Source of the DNA: Gammaproteobacteria bacterium
GTDB lineage: Bacteria > Pseudomonadota > Gammaproteobacteria > 21-64-14
Direction of reading: 5' to 3'
Length of the DNA stretch: 64,000 nucleotides
NCBI GenBank assembly: GCA_027013145.1
Contig: JALUXX010000016.1
Coordinates: 190,183 to 254,182, forward strand
Under the pieces are notes generated by a model. That model saw nothing but the letters and a program-made list of their open reading frames with translations. It did no database searches and was not told the DNA's origin. Each line of letters opens with the position of its first letter. Position 1 is the stretch's first letter. This document shows positions 29,794-38,780 of this stretch, in pieces. The translations under genes and the position numbers were made by a program.

Positions 29794-30864
29794 CTATATC
29801 CGCTCCGGCAGCATACGGTGCAGCTTCGCGCGCATGCCGCGCAGTAGCCCGGCGGTGGTCTCCCAGTCCATGCAGGGGTCGGTCACCGACACGCCGTAGC
29901 GCAGTTGCGAGAGGTCCGCGGGAATCGGCTGGCTCCCGGCGTGGAGGTTGCTCTCCAGCATCAGGCCGACGAGCGAGCGGTTGCCCTCCAGTATCTGGTT
30001 GACGCAGTTCTCCGCGACCAGGGGCTGCACGGACGGATCCTTGTTGGAGTTGGCGTGCGAGCAGTCCACGGCGATGTTGACGGGCAGGCCGGCCTTGGTG
30101 AGCTCCTGTTCGGCCAGCGCGACGGATACCGAATCGTAGTTGGGGTGTCCGTTGCCGCCGCGCAGGACGATGTGTCCGTAGCGGTTGCCGCGGGTGCGGA
30201 AGACCGCGCACTGCCCCTCCTGATTGATGCCGAGGAAATGGTGTGCGCGCGCCGCCGAATGCAAGGCGTTGATCGCCACGGCGAGGCTCCCGTCGGTGCC
30301 GTTCTTGAAGCCGACCGGTGTCGACAGGCCGCTGGCCATCTCGCGGTGGGTCTGCGACTCGGTGGTGCGCGCCCCGATCGCCGTCCAGGTGATGAGGTCG
30401 GACAGGTACTGCGGGGTGATCGGGTCGAGGGCCTCGGTGGCGGCGGGCAGCCCCATTTCGGCGAGATGCAGCAGCAGCTCGCGCGCGAGATGCAGGCCCT
30501 TCTCGATGCGGAAGGAATCGTCCATGAACGGGTCGTTGATCAGGCCCTTCCAGCCGACGGTGGTGCGCGGTTTCTCGAAGTAGACGCGCATGATCGGATA
30601 GACGGTGTCGCCGACCTCCTCGGCGAGCCGCAGCAAACGCGCCGCGTATTCGCGCGCGGCATCGAGATCGTGGATCGAGCAGGGCCCGACCACCACGAAC
30701 AGGCGCGGATCCCGGCGGTCGAGGATGCGCCGGACCGTCTCGCGACCCCGCAGTACGGTGGCCCGTGCCCGGTCGGTCAGGGGCAGTGCCGCCTTGACCT
30801 GTTGAGGCGTGGGCAGCAGGTCCTGCGAGCGTACGTTGACGTTTTCGAGACGGTCGGTTTCCAT
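29794..30864 (-). CDS. aroG: 3-deoxy-7-phosphoheptulonate synthase (class I, AroG/F/H type)
   Basis: The first enzyme of the shikimate pathway, joining PEP and erythrose-4-phosphate. The 356-residue protein starts METDRLENVNVRSQDLLPTP. The signatures are VVGPCSIHDLDAAREYA, YFEKPRTTVGWKGL, GARTTESQTHREMASGLS, KNGTDG and DCSHANSNKDP. Which aromatic amino acid inhibits it cannot be told from sequence. The last 121 bases are duplicated at 25067-25187 with a different downstream tail. The two copies bracket a 4.6-kb accessory segment. Confidence 0.95.
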   Translation of the reverse strand: METDRLENVNVRSQDLLPTPQQVKAALPLTDRARATVLRGRETVRRILDRRDPRLFVVVGPCSIHDLDAAREYAARLLRLAEEVGDTVYPIMRVYFEKPRTTVGWKGLINDPFMDDSFRIEKGLHLARELLLHLAEMGLPAATEALDPITPQYLSDLITWTAIGARTTESQTHREMASGLSTPVGFKNGTDGSLAVAINALHSAARAHHFLGINQEGQCAVFRTRGNRYGHIVLRGGNGHPNYDSVSVALAEQELTKAGLPVNIAVDCSHANSNKDPSVQPLVAENCVNQILEGNRSLVGLMLESNLHAGSQPIPADLSQLRYGVSVTDPCMDWETTAGLLRGMRAKLHRMLPERI

Positions 30865-31106
30865 GGGCCGGAGGCTTTCAAAACCTTTATAGTAACATAA
30901 TGTTGCGAGAGCCATCCGGGGCATCCGGGCGCCGCGACGCAAGCCATCGCCCGGTCGCGCCCGCGCCCCCGGCCGATGCGGCGTGTAGCGAGCCGGTGCG
31001 GGCGAGGAACGGGGGCGGGCGGTGGCGCGGGCGCCCCCGGTCGCCGCGCGACGCCGCCGCCGGACCGGCCACGGGGGTCCGATTGGTATACTGTCGAGGG
31101 CCTTGA

Positions 31107-31619
<513 letters not shown>

Positions 31620-31638
31620 AACCGTCCCCGGGGCGGCG

Positions 31639-33105
31639 TCACGGCAGACGCTTGGCCACGCTCTCGTGCGGGCCCGGCGCCGGTTGGGGCTGACGGCTCT
31701 CGACGCGCGTGAGGATGTCGTAATAGGTGCGGATGTTGCCGACGTAGCGCGCCGCCTCCATGCCGCGCGCGTAGCCGTTGCGGGTGCGCCGGTACCAGCG
31801 CTTCTGGCTGAGCAGCGGCAGGTTGCGCTTCACGTCCACCCAACTGTCCGGGTTGCCGCCGCGATCTTCGGTGATGATGCGCGCGTCCTCGAGATGCCCC
31901 AATCCCAGATTGTAGGCCGCCAGCGCCATCCAGGTGCGCACCGGCTGGGGGATGCGCTTGGGGATCTGCTTCTCGATCTGCGCGAAATAACGCGCCCCGC
32001 CGAGGATGCTCTGTTCGGGATTGACGCGGTTGTCGATGCCGATGTGGTCGGCGGTGTCGAGCGTCAACATCATCAGCCCGCGCACCCCGGTGGGGGAGAC
32101 CGCCTTCGGATTCCAGTGGGATTCCTGATAGCCGATCGCGGCGAGGAGCTTCCAGTCGATCCCGGTCTCGGCCCCGGCCTGCTCGAAGAGCTTTTGATAG
32201 AGCGGCAGGCGCGTCTTGATGTCCTCCATGAACCGTTTGGTGCCGACGTAGCCGAGGTTGCCGAGGTGCCCGTAGTAGCGCGCGAGGATGCGCTCGAGAT
32301 CGCCGGATTTCTTCATGCGCTCGATGAAGGCCGTCGCGGCGTCGTAGAGGCTCTTGTCGCGGGTGCGGGGGAAGGCCCAGGCGAGCCCCTGGGGTTTGCT
32401 GAAATTGAAGGCGACCCGCAGCTCCGGGTAGAAGCGCCGGTCGAGCGCCACGGCGTTGGAGTCGGCGATGGTGTAGTCGATCTCCTGCGCCGAGACCAGG
32501 CCGAGGAGGTCCTCGCTGCTGTAGTCGGTGGTCGCCTCCCACCGCAGCTTCGGATACCGCGCCTTGAGGGCCTCCAGGCGCTCCACGTAGCTGCTCCCTG
32601 CGACCACCACCAGCCGCCCCCCGATCAGATCCTTTGCGCTGCGCGGGCGCCGGTGTCCCAGGCGATAGACCACCTGCGCGGTGACGGTCTGATACGGCGG
32701 CGTGAAGCGCACGTAGCGCTCGCGCCGCGGCGTCACGGTCAGGCCGGCGGCGGCCAGGTCCGCGCGTCCCACCGCGATCATGGGCAGGATCTCGTCGAAG
32801 CTGTCCGGCACGATCAGTTGGACTTTGACCCCCAGTTCCCGGGCGAACTGGTGAACCAGGTCGTATTCGGGCCCCTCCGGTCCGGCGGGCCCTTGATAGT
32901 AGGTGGTGGGGTTGTTGCGGGTGATCACCCGCAGGACGCCGCGTTCCTTGACTTTCTGGAGGGCATCGAGTTTCGGTTCGTGGTGGCAGCCGGCGACCGC
33001 CAGCGCCAGCGCGGTCAGCCACGCCAGGTGCGCGGCGCGGACCCCCGGGGCTGGGCGGGGCGGGGGGGCTCCCCCATCGGAGAGGTTCGATCGTCGTCGG
33101 CCCAT
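31639..33105 (-). CDS. mltF: Membrane-bound lytic murein transglycosylase F
   Basis: The 488-residue lipoprotein cleaves the peptidoglycan glycan strand. The signal peptide ends in the lipobox AVAGC (Cys near residue 40). Residues ~50-270 form an SBP_bac_3-type domain (GVLRVITRNNPTTYYQGPAG), which may sense muropeptides. The C-terminal SLT domain has the catalytic Glu in IGYQESHWNPKAVSPTGVRG and later AAYNLGLGHLEDARI. The order SBP domain then SLT is diagnostic of MltF. It is convergent with tadA. Confidence 0.95.
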   Translation of the reverse strand: MGRRRSNLSDGGAPPPRPAPGVRAAHLAWLTALALAVAGCHHEPKLDALQKVKERGVLRVITRNNPTTYYQGPAGPEGPEYDLVHQFARELGVKVQLIVPDSFDEILPMIAVGRADLAAAGLTVTPRRERYVRFTPPYQTVTAQVVYRLGHRRPRSAKDLIGGRLVVVAGSSYVERLEALKARYPKLRWEATTDYSSEDLLGLVSAQEIDYTIADSNAVALDRRFYPELRVAFNFSKPQGLAWAFPRTRDKSLYDAATAFIERMKKSGDLERILARYYGHLGNLGYVGTKRFMEDIKTRLPLYQKLFEQAGAETGIDWKLLAAIGYQESHWNPKAVSPTGVRGLMMLTLDTADHIGIDNRVNPEQSILGGARYFAQIEKQIPKRIPQPVRTWMALAAYNLGLGHLEDARIITEDRGGNPDSWVDVKRNLPLLSQKRWYRRTRNGYARGMEAARYVGNIRTYYDILTRVESRQPQPAPGPHESVAKRLP

Positions 33106-33277
33106 TCAGGTACAATAGCACCGAATATCAGCGGTCCAGCGGCGTTCGCCCGCCCGGGCGCAAGGGTGGCGTGCGGCCGGACGGTCGCGTCGGGCCCCGG
33201 GTAGCGGGCCAACAGGGTAGCGGGCATCCGGGTGTCGGGCTTTACCCGATGCGAAACCGGATGTCCGTCAACGAACT

Positions 33278-33369
33278 GGAGAGGTACCGAAGCGGTCACA
33301 ACGGCACCGACTCGAAATCGGTTGGGGGCATTGCGCCCCACGTGGGTTCGAATCCCACCCTCTCCGCCA
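33278..33369 (+). tRNA. tRNA-Ser(CGA)
   Basis: A complete class II tRNA with acceptor GGAGAGG (33278-33284) pairing with CCTCTCC, discriminator G and encoded CCA (33367-33369). The anticodon loop CTCGAAA gives anticodon CGA (33313-33315), reading UCG. A long variable arm (GGGGGCATTGCGCCCC) is typical of tRNA-Ser. The T-loop TTCGAAT is standard. The final 18 bases plus flanking sequence are repeated 185 bases downstream. Confidence 0.97.
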
Positions 33370-33375
33370 ATAGAG

Positions 33376-33410
33376 ACCGTGGTCCTTCGGAAACCACGGT
33401 AGTGGTTTAT
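33376..33410 (+). terminator. Hairpin after tRNA-Ser (first copy)
   Basis: ACCGTGGT (33376-33383) pairs with ACCACGGT (33393-33400) around CCTTCGGAA, followed by a weak T-run (GGTTTATTT). It probably ends the tRNA transcript. Confidence 0.55.
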
Positions 33411-33561
33411 TTCAACGCAACCGGATGGGATTCGAACCCACGGTCCAAACGGCCGGGTTCGACGCGACGGCGCAGCCGTCGCGAGCGCCGCCGCGAGGCG
33501 GCGACCCCGGAGGGGCGAGGGCCGCAGGCCCGAGTCATCCCACCCTCTCCGCCAATATAGA

Positions 33562-33596
33562 CCGTGGTCCTTCGGGAACCACGGCAGTGGTTTTTT
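33562..33596 (+). terminator. Rho-independent terminator (second copy)
   Basis: CCGTGG..TCC-TTCG-GGA..CCACGG stem (33562-33584) followed by TTTTTT (33591-33596). This copy has the better U-tract of the two duplicated hairpins. Confidence 0.65.
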
Positions 33597-33739
33597 CAAC
33601 GCAACCGGACGGGATTCGAACCCACGGGGCGCCTTTTTGAGGCGGGTGGCGCGCGCGCGGACACCGAGTTAGAATCCGTCCGGCGGATCTGTTTGTTGGC
33701 CGGTTTGTCCCTTCGACGATCGCGCCGCCCCGCTTCTAT

Positions 33740-33850
33740 GGCGGCCGTGTCGGTCCCCCCGCAGCGAACTGTTGTAAACCCCGTCAGGCCCGGAAGGGAG
33801 CAGCGGTAGCAGCAGCGTCGGGTGCCGGGGTGTGGCTGGCACGGTCCGCC
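33740..33850 (+). ncRNA. ffs: 4.5S RNA (bacterial signal recognition particle RNA)
   Basis: The conserved SRP core, GGCCCGGAAGGGAGCAGC, lies at 33787-33804, closely like the E. coli 4.5S apical loop. The flanks GGCGG-CCGTG (33740-33749) and CACGG-TCCGCC (33840-33850) pair to close a rod of about 111 nt. Downstream GGTGCCGGGGTGTGGCTGGC matches the E. coli strand. It binds Ffh and guides membrane proteins to SecYEG. It lies directly upstream of dnaX, a common gammaproteobacterial position. Ends are set by pairing and could be off by a few bases. Confidence 0.9.
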
Positions 33851-33971
33851 GCCTCCGTTGCCGCGCGATCTGCGGTATCATGGCGCCGTCTCCTGCATCG
33901 GCCCGTGGGCCGCAGGCCCCCGCGAGAAACCCTGGGGGGCTGCCCGCCGCGCCGCCCGGACTGTTCACGAC

Positions 33972-35624
33972 ATGAGCTATCAGGTACTTGCGCGCAAGTG
34001 GCGCCCCCGGACGTTCGCCGAGCTGGCGGGGCAGGAGCACGTCGTGCGGGCCCTGGTCAACGCGCTCGACCACGACCGCCTCCACCACGCCTATCTGTTC
34101 ACGGGGACCCGCGGCGTGGGCAAAACCACCGTGGCGCGCATCCTGGCGCGGGCGCTCAACTGCGAGCGCGGGGTCGGTTCGACTCCGTGCGGCGAGTGCG
34201 AGTCCTGCCGCGAGATCGACGAGGGGCGCTTCGTCGATCTCATCGAAGTCGACGCGGCCTCCCGGACCAAGGTGGAGGATACGCGGGAGCTGCTCGAGAA
34301 CGTGCAGTACGCACCCACGCGCGGGCGCTTCAAGGTGTATCTGGTGGACGAGGTCCACATGCTCTCCACCCACAGTTTCAATGCGCTGCTCAAGACGCTG
34401 GAGGAGCCCCCGCCGCACGTCAAGTTCCTGCTCGCCACGACCGATCCCCAGCGCCTGCCGGCGACGGTGCTCTCGCGCTGCCTGCAGTTCCACCTCAAGC
34501 GGCTGCCGCCGGCGCTGATCACCGAGCGCCTGGCGGCGATCCTCGAGCGCGAAGGCGCGCAGGCCGAGGCCGGGGCGCTGGATCCGATCGCCCGCGCCGC
34601 CGAGGGCAGCATGCGCGACGCCCTGAGCCTGCTCGACCAGGCGCTCGCCTACGGGGGCGGGACGCTGAGGGCCGACGAGGTGCGGGCGATGCTGGGGACC
34701 CTGCCGCGCGAGCGCCTGTTCGGTCTGGTCGAGGCGCTCGCCGCGGGCGACGGGACCACGCTGCTGGCGCAGGTGGCGGAGATTGCGGAGCAGTGCGTCG
34801 ACTACCTCGGGGTGCTGTCGGAGTTGATCGCGCTGCTGCACCGCGTGGCGCTGGCGCAGCAGGTCCCGGAGGCGGTCGAGGAAGAGGACCGCGCCGCGGT
34901 GGAGGCGCTCGCCGCACGGCTCACGCCCGAGGACGTGCAGCTCTTCTATCAGATCGCGCTGCTCGGGCGGCGCGACCTGGCGATCGCCCCCGACCCGCGC
35001 GCGGGGCTGGAGATGGTGCTGCTGCGCATGCTCGCGTTCCGACCCGTGGAGGTCGCGGCTTCGGGGGAGGACGCCGCGCCCGTAACGCCCCGGGCGGCGC
35101 CGGCGGCGCGCGGCGCCCGTCGCGAGACGGCGGCCGCCGCGGTGCAGAAGACCCGCGGAAACGGTGGAAACGGTGCCGATCCATCGCCGAGGCCGACCGC
35201 GTCGGCCGGCACCGCGGCGCCGGCCGCGGAGCCCGGCGAACTCGGCGCGCGCTGGCTCGCGATGGTGCGCGAGTCGCTCGGCCTCGGCGGGCCGGCCCGG
35301 GAGCTGGCGGCCAACTGCAACCTCCTCGGTTGCGAGGACGGGGTCGTCCAGTTGCAGCTCGACGCGGCGCGCGCGCACCTGCGCTCCTCGAGCACCGAGG
35401 AGCGTCTGGTGCAGGCGCTGCAGCGCCACTTCGGCGCTGCGACCCGCGTGGTGATCCAGCTCGGCGAGCCGCGGGAGGAGACCCCGGCGCAGCGCTGGGC
35501 GCGCGAGGAGCGCGAGCGGGTGGAGGCGGCGCAGCGGGCGATCGCGGAGGACGGCAACGTCCGCGCGCTGTGCGAGACGTTCGAGGCGGAGGTCGCGCCC
35601 GACTCCGTTCGACCGACCGACTGA
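33972..35624 (+). CDS. dnaX: DNA polymerase III subunit tau (gamma)
   Basis: The clamp-loader ATPase, 550 residues. It starts MSYQVLARKWRPRTFAELAG. The Walker A motif is GTRGVGKTTVARIL and the zinc site is CGECESCREI (plus the upstream C in LNCERG). Walker B is VYLVDEVHMLS and the sensor region is LPATVLSRCLQF. The C-terminal third (from ~360) is a Pro/Ala-rich linker plus the tau polymerase-binding part. No A-rich slippery sequence is visible for a programmed frameshift, so only tau may be made. It begins 122 bases after the SRP RNA. Confidence 0.95.
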   Translation: MSYQVLARKWRPRTFAELAGQEHVVRALVNALDHDRLHHAYLFTGTRGVGKTTVARILARALNCERGVGSTPCGECESCREIDEGRFVDLIEVDAASRTKVEDTRELLENVQYAPTRGRFKVYLVDEVHMLSTHSFNALLKTLEEPPPHVKFLLATTDPQRLPATVLSRCLQFHLKRLPPALITERLAAILEREGAQAEAGALDPIARAAEGSMRDALSLLDQALAYGGGTLRADEVRAMLGTLPRERLFGLVEALAAGDGTTLLAQVAEIAEQCVDYLGVLSELIALLHRVALAQQVPEAVEEEDRAAVEALAARLTPEDVQLFYQIALLGRRDLAIAPDPRAGLEMVLLRMLAFRPVEVAASGEDAAPVTPRAAPAARGARRETAAAAVQKTRGNGGNGADPSPRPTASAGTAAPAAEPGELGARWLAMVRESLGLGGPARELAANCNLLGCEDGVVQLQLDAARAHLRSSSTEERLVQALQRHFGAATRVVIQLGEPREETPAQRWAREERERVEAAQRAIAEDGNVRALCETFEAEVAPDSVRPTD

Positions 35625-35693
35625 GCGCGCCCCGGGGGGGTGTGCGGGTGATGTATGATCGGCGCCGGGCCCGGCGCGGCACGAGGTGAGGGT

Positions 35694-36017
35694 ATGAAAG
35701 GCGGTATCGGCAATCTGATGAAGCAGGCCCAGCGCCTGCAGGCGGACATGCAGAAGGCGCAGGAGGAGATGGCCGCGCTGGAAGTCACCGGCCAGGCCGG
35801 AGGCGGGCTGGTGAGCGTGGTGATGACCGGACGCCACGACGTGCGCCGGGTGACCATCGATCCGAGCCTGCTCGGCGACGACAAGGAGATGTTGGAGGAT
35901 CTCGTCGCCGCGGCGGTCAACGACGCGGTGCAGAAGGTCGAGAAGACCGTGCAGGAGCGCTTCTCCGGCCTCACTGCGGGGATGGGGCTCCCGCCCGACA
36001 TGAAGCTCCCGTTCTAG
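35694..36017 (+). CDS. ybaB: YbaB/EbfC nucleoid-associated protein
   Basis: A 107-residue homodimeric DNA-binding protein. It starts [20 protein letters not shown]; the conserved middle is [20 protein letters not shown] and the end KLPF. The order dnaX-ybaB-recR is one of the most conserved in bacteria. ATG 35694 is preferred over upstream in-frame codons because it matches the family N-terminus and has GGTGAGG upstream. Confidence 0.95.
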   Translation: MKGGIGNLMKQAQRLQADMQKAQEEMAALEVTGQAGGGLVSVVMTGRHDVRRVTIDPSLLGDDKEMLEDLVAAAVNDAVQKVEKTVQERFSGLTAGMGLPPDMKLPF

Positions 36018-36024
36018 GTCCCGC

Positions 36025-36621
36025 ATGCCGCATCTGCCGGTTGTCCAACGCCTGATCGAGGCGCTGCGCTGTTTGCCCGGCGTGGGCCCGAAGTCGGCGC
36101 AACGCATGGCCTATCATCTCCTCGAGCGCGACCGCGACGGCGCGCGCCGCCTCGCCCGCGCCCTCGACGAGGCCGGAGAGCGCGTGCGCCGCTGCCGCCT
36201 GTGCCGCTCCTTGAGCGAGGACGAGCTGTGCGAGGTGTGCGCGAACGCGCGCCGCGACCGCTCGCTGCTGTGCGTCGTCGAGACCCCCGCGGATACCCAG
36301 GCCATCGAGCAGGCCACCGGGTATCGGGGCCTGTACTTCGTCCTCATGGGGCGTCTGTCGCCGCTGGACGGCATCGGGCCGGAGGAGCTGGGTCTGGACC
36401 GGTTGGGGGCCCGGCTGGCCGAGGGCGAGGTGCGGGAGCTGATCCTGGCGACGAACTTCACCGCCGAGGGCGAGGCGACGGCGCAGTACATCAGCACGGT
36501 GGCGCGCGAACACTCGGTGCGGGTGACACGGATCGCCCAGGGGGTCCCGGTGGGCGGTGAGCTCGAGTACGTCGATCAGGACACCCTCTCGCACGCCTTT
36601 CGCGGGCGCCGCGACCTGTAG
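36025..36621 (+). CDS. recR: Recombination mediator RecR
   Basis: The 198-residue protein works with RecF and RecO to load RecA at gapped DNA. It has the helix-hairpin-helix ([20 protein letters not shown]), the C4 zinc finger ([16 protein letters not shown]) and a TOPRIM domain ([20 protein letters not shown]). It follows ybaB after 7 bases. Confidence 0.96.
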   Translation: MPHLPVVQRLIEALRCLPGVGPKSAQRMAYHLLERDRDGARRLARALDEAGERVRRCRLCRSLSEDELCEVCANARRDRSLLCVVETPADTQAIEQATGYRGLYFVLMGRLSPLDGIGPEELGLDRLGARLAEGEVRELILATNFTAEGEATAQYISTVAREHSVRVTRIAQGVPVGGELEYVDQDTLSHAFRGRRDL

Positions 36622-36807
36622 GCCGCTCGGAATCCGGGAACCGGTCCGTCTCCGGCTACGGTACCCGGCGGCGCGGCGCGGGATCCCCCGGAGCCCCGCC
36701 GGCGGCTATACTGAAAAGATTGGACCTCGTTCGGGGCCCGGCCCGGCGGCCGGACCCACCGGGGGGCGCGGCAGGGGGTCGCGCCGGAGCGGGAGAGGGA
36801 ACGATCG

Positions 36808-37140
36808 ATGGAAGTCGCCCGGGTCGCTGCACCGGCGCTGTTGCGCCCGGAATCCACGCGGCCACGGCCCGTCGCGGGCCCCGTGGTCGTGCCCGGCGGG
36901 CGTTCCACGGGCGCGCGCGCGCCGGTCGAGCGGGTGGTCCAGGGGGAACTCCTGCACCGCGAAGGGTCCCCGGTCGCGTTCCTGCATGCCCTGCGTGTCG
37001 CCGGCCGTGTCCAGCCGCAGTATGTCGGCTCCGGTACCTTGGGTGTCGACGGGCCCGCGCGCGGGATCGCCGTCTATCAGGCGCACCAGCGGATGTTTTC
37101 GGGCGCCGGGGCGCCGTCGAACGTGGACGAATACGCCTGA
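36808..37140 (+). CDS. Conserved small hypothetical protein
   Basis: The 110-residue product has a Pro/Arg/Val-rich middle and a C-terminal segment AVYQAHQRMFSGAGAPSNVD followed by EYA. Similar IDxY(A/V) endings after an AxxxYQ helix are seen in short gammaproteobacterial proteins of unknown function. No signal peptide or membrane helix is visible. A TATACT box at 36707-36712 may be its promoter. Coding potential is supported by the frame bias and position, but the function is unknown. Confidence 0.6.
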   Translation: MEVARVAAPALLRPESTRPRPVAGPVVVPGGRSTGARAPVERVVQGELLHREGSPVAFLHALRVAGRVQPQYVGSGTLGVDGPARGIAVYQAHQRMFSGAGAPSNVDEYA

Positions 37141-37230
37141 ACACCGGTGAACGGTCGCCGGGGCCGGCCCGGTGCCGCGCGGTATCGGGTCGCGCCGGGG
37201 TGCGGGCGGCGCAAAAACGAGGGAGGGCTT

Positions 37231-37575
37231 ATGGCGGACTGCCTGTTCTGCAAGATGGCGAGCGGCGAGATCGTACCGGACGTCGTCTACGAAGACGAGG
37301 ATCTGCTCGCCTTTCGCGACATCAACCCGCAGGCGCCCACCCACGTCCTGGTGATCCCCAAGCGGCATATCGCCACGCTGAACGACGTGCGTCCCGACGA
37401 CGCGGAATTGCTGGGCCGGCTGCTGCTGGCGGCGCGTCATATCGCCCGCGAGGTCGGGATCGCCGACCGGGGCTACCGCACGGTGCTCAACTGCAACGCC
37501 GAGGCCGGGCAGTCCGTGTTCCACGTGCACCTGCATCTGCTCGGCGGCCGGCCGATGGGCTGGCCGCCCGGCTGA
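37231..37575 (+). CDS. hinT: HIT-family nucleotide-binding protein (HinT-like)
   Basis: A 114-residue histidine-triad protein that hydrolyses purine phosphoramidates such as AMP-lysine. It begins MADCLFCKMASGEIVPDVVY (the zinc-like CLFC is common in this group) and carries the triad HVHLHLLGGRPMGWPPG near the C-terminus. A GGGAGGG ribosome-binding site precedes ATG 37231. Immediately downstream lies the 115-bp repeat array. Confidence 0.93.
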   Translation: MADCLFCKMASGEIVPDVVYEDEDLLAFRDINPQAPTHVLVIPKRHIATLNDVRPDDAELLGRLLLAARHIAREVGIADRGYRTVLNCNAEAGQSVFHVHLHLLGGRPMGWPPG

Positions 37576-37590
37576 TGCCCGCGCCGGCCC

Positions 37591-38738
37591 GTAGGGCGGG
37601 CCTCGGCCCGCCGCCGACGCCGGATCGAAACCACGTCGCCCCGATCGACGGCGCCGGCCGGGCAAGCCCGGCCCTACCGTACCGCTGACGCCGACCCGGG
37701 CGCCCGTAGGGCGGGGCTTGCCCCGCCGACGGAGCCCGATGGGAACGACGGCGACCCGATCCGCGGCGGCGTCCGGGCGAGCGCGGCCCTACGACATGCC
37801 GTCTCGAGATGACGCCCGTAAGGCGGGCATTGTCCGGCCGACGCCGTAAGGGATCGCGGGTCGCACGGCGGGGGTTTGCTGCGGGGAGGCGGAGTGCTGC
37901 CGGGGGGTCGGAGTCACCGCCCTCCAGCATCGGCGGGGCATCGGGGCGATCGCCGACGGGCGGTGACTCCGACCCCGGTCCACCTGCGCCATGTTTGCAA
38001 ACGACGGCGGACCGATACACGTCCTCGGCCGGGCGAGCCCGGCCCTACCCCGTGATTACGCCCCGCGGGGCGCGCGTAGGGCGAGCCTTGGCCCGCCGAC
38101 GACGCATAACCCGAACCACATCGGTTCATTCGGCGACGTCGGCCGGGCAAGCCCGGCCCTACCGTACCGCGGACGCCGACCCGGGCGCCCGTAGGGCGGG
38201 TCTCGGCCCGCCGACGACGCCGGACCGAAACCACGTCGCCCCGATCGGCGGCGCAGGCCGGGTAAACCCGGCCCTACCGTACCGCGGACGCCGACCCGGG
38301 CACGCGTAGGGCGGGCCTCGGCCCGCCGACGACGCCGGATCGAAACCACGTCGCCCCGATCGACGGCGCAGGCCGGGTAAACCCGGCCCCACCCGTACCG
38401 CGGACGCCGACCCGGGCGCCTGTAGGGCGGGCCTTGGCCCGCCGACGACGCCGGATCGAAACCACATCGCCCCGATCGGCGGCGCCGGCCGGGTGAACCC
38501 GGCCCCACCGTACCGCGGACGCCGACCCGGGCACGCGTAGGGCGGGTCTCGGCCCGCCGACGACGCCGGACCGAAACCACATCGCCCCGATCGACAGTGC
38601 CGGCCGGGTAAACCCGGCCCTACCGTACCGCGGATGCCGACCGGGGCACGCGTAGGGCGGGCCTTGGCCCGCCGACGACGCCGGATCGAAACCACATCGC
38701 CGCGATTCACCGCCTCGGCCGGGCGAGCCCGGCCCTAC
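37591..38738. repeat. Tandem array of a 115-bp double-hairpin (REP-like) unit
   Basis: GTAGGGCGGG-type unit starts occur at 37591, 37706, 37818, 38076, 38191, 38306, 38422, 38537 and 38652. Spacing is 112-116 bp except for one diverged double unit (37818-38076). Each unit has one hairpin GGCGGGCC-tt-GGCCCGCC and, ~65 bases later, GGCCGGGC-aa-GCCCGGCC ending CCCTAC. The two outer ends GTAGGGC/GCCCTAC are inverted. Between them lie conserved segments (CGACGCCGGATCGAAACCAC, CGGACGCCGACCCGGGC). The structure is that of a tandemly amplified BIME. It is not coding: 115 is not a multiple of three. Confidence 0.9.
37904..37976. repeat. 19-bp perfect inverted repeat inside the array
   Basis: GGGGTCGGAGTCACCGCCC (37904-37922) and its exact reverse complement (37958-37976) enclose 35 bases. 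It lies in the one irregular part of the 115-bp array, where the unit spacing doubles. It may be a further small element that landed in the array. Confidence 0.75.
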
Positions 38739-38780
38739 GGACCTCCCACACCGATGCTGGCACCCGTCGGTCGCTTCGCC

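Larger units (their letters stand above)
33352..33627. repeat. Direct duplication of the tRNA-Ser 3' end and downstream sequence
   Basis: Block 1 (33352-33443) and block 2 (33537-33627) are about 92 % identical. Each begins inside the tRNA T-arm/acceptor (ATCCCACCCTCTCCGCCA), includes the hairpin CCGTGG..CCACGG and ends with GGGATTCGAACCCACGG. That ending is the reverse complement of a tRNA T-arm. The 93-base spacer holds three small perfect hairpins: 33464-33482, 33486-33503 and 33519-33531. A repeated tRNA 3' end is what an integrated element leaves behind, so this may be an attachment-site scar. Confidence 0.7.

Noticed and set aside
31083..31099. TTGGTATACTGTCGAGG before tadA as another RAYT terminus
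   Set aside because: Only GTATACTGTC is shared; the CCCC and AAAT outer bases are missing. It is better explained as an extended -10 of tadA. The same holds for TTGGTATACTGCG before yfgM.
33425..33627. Second tRNA gene after tRNA-Ser
   Set aside because: Only a T-arm-like inverted sequence and the 3' acceptor end are duplicated; no D-arm or anticodon arm is present.
33972..35624. Programmed frameshift in dnaX to make gamma
   Set aside because: No A-rich slippery heptamer followed by a stem is visible in the linker region.
37591..38738. Repeat array as CRISPR or as coding repeats
   Set aside because: There are no unique spacers: the whole 115-bp unit is conserved, with two hairpins. Open frames through it encode repeats such as GGPRPAL, but 115 is not a multiple of three and no start context or motif supports translation.
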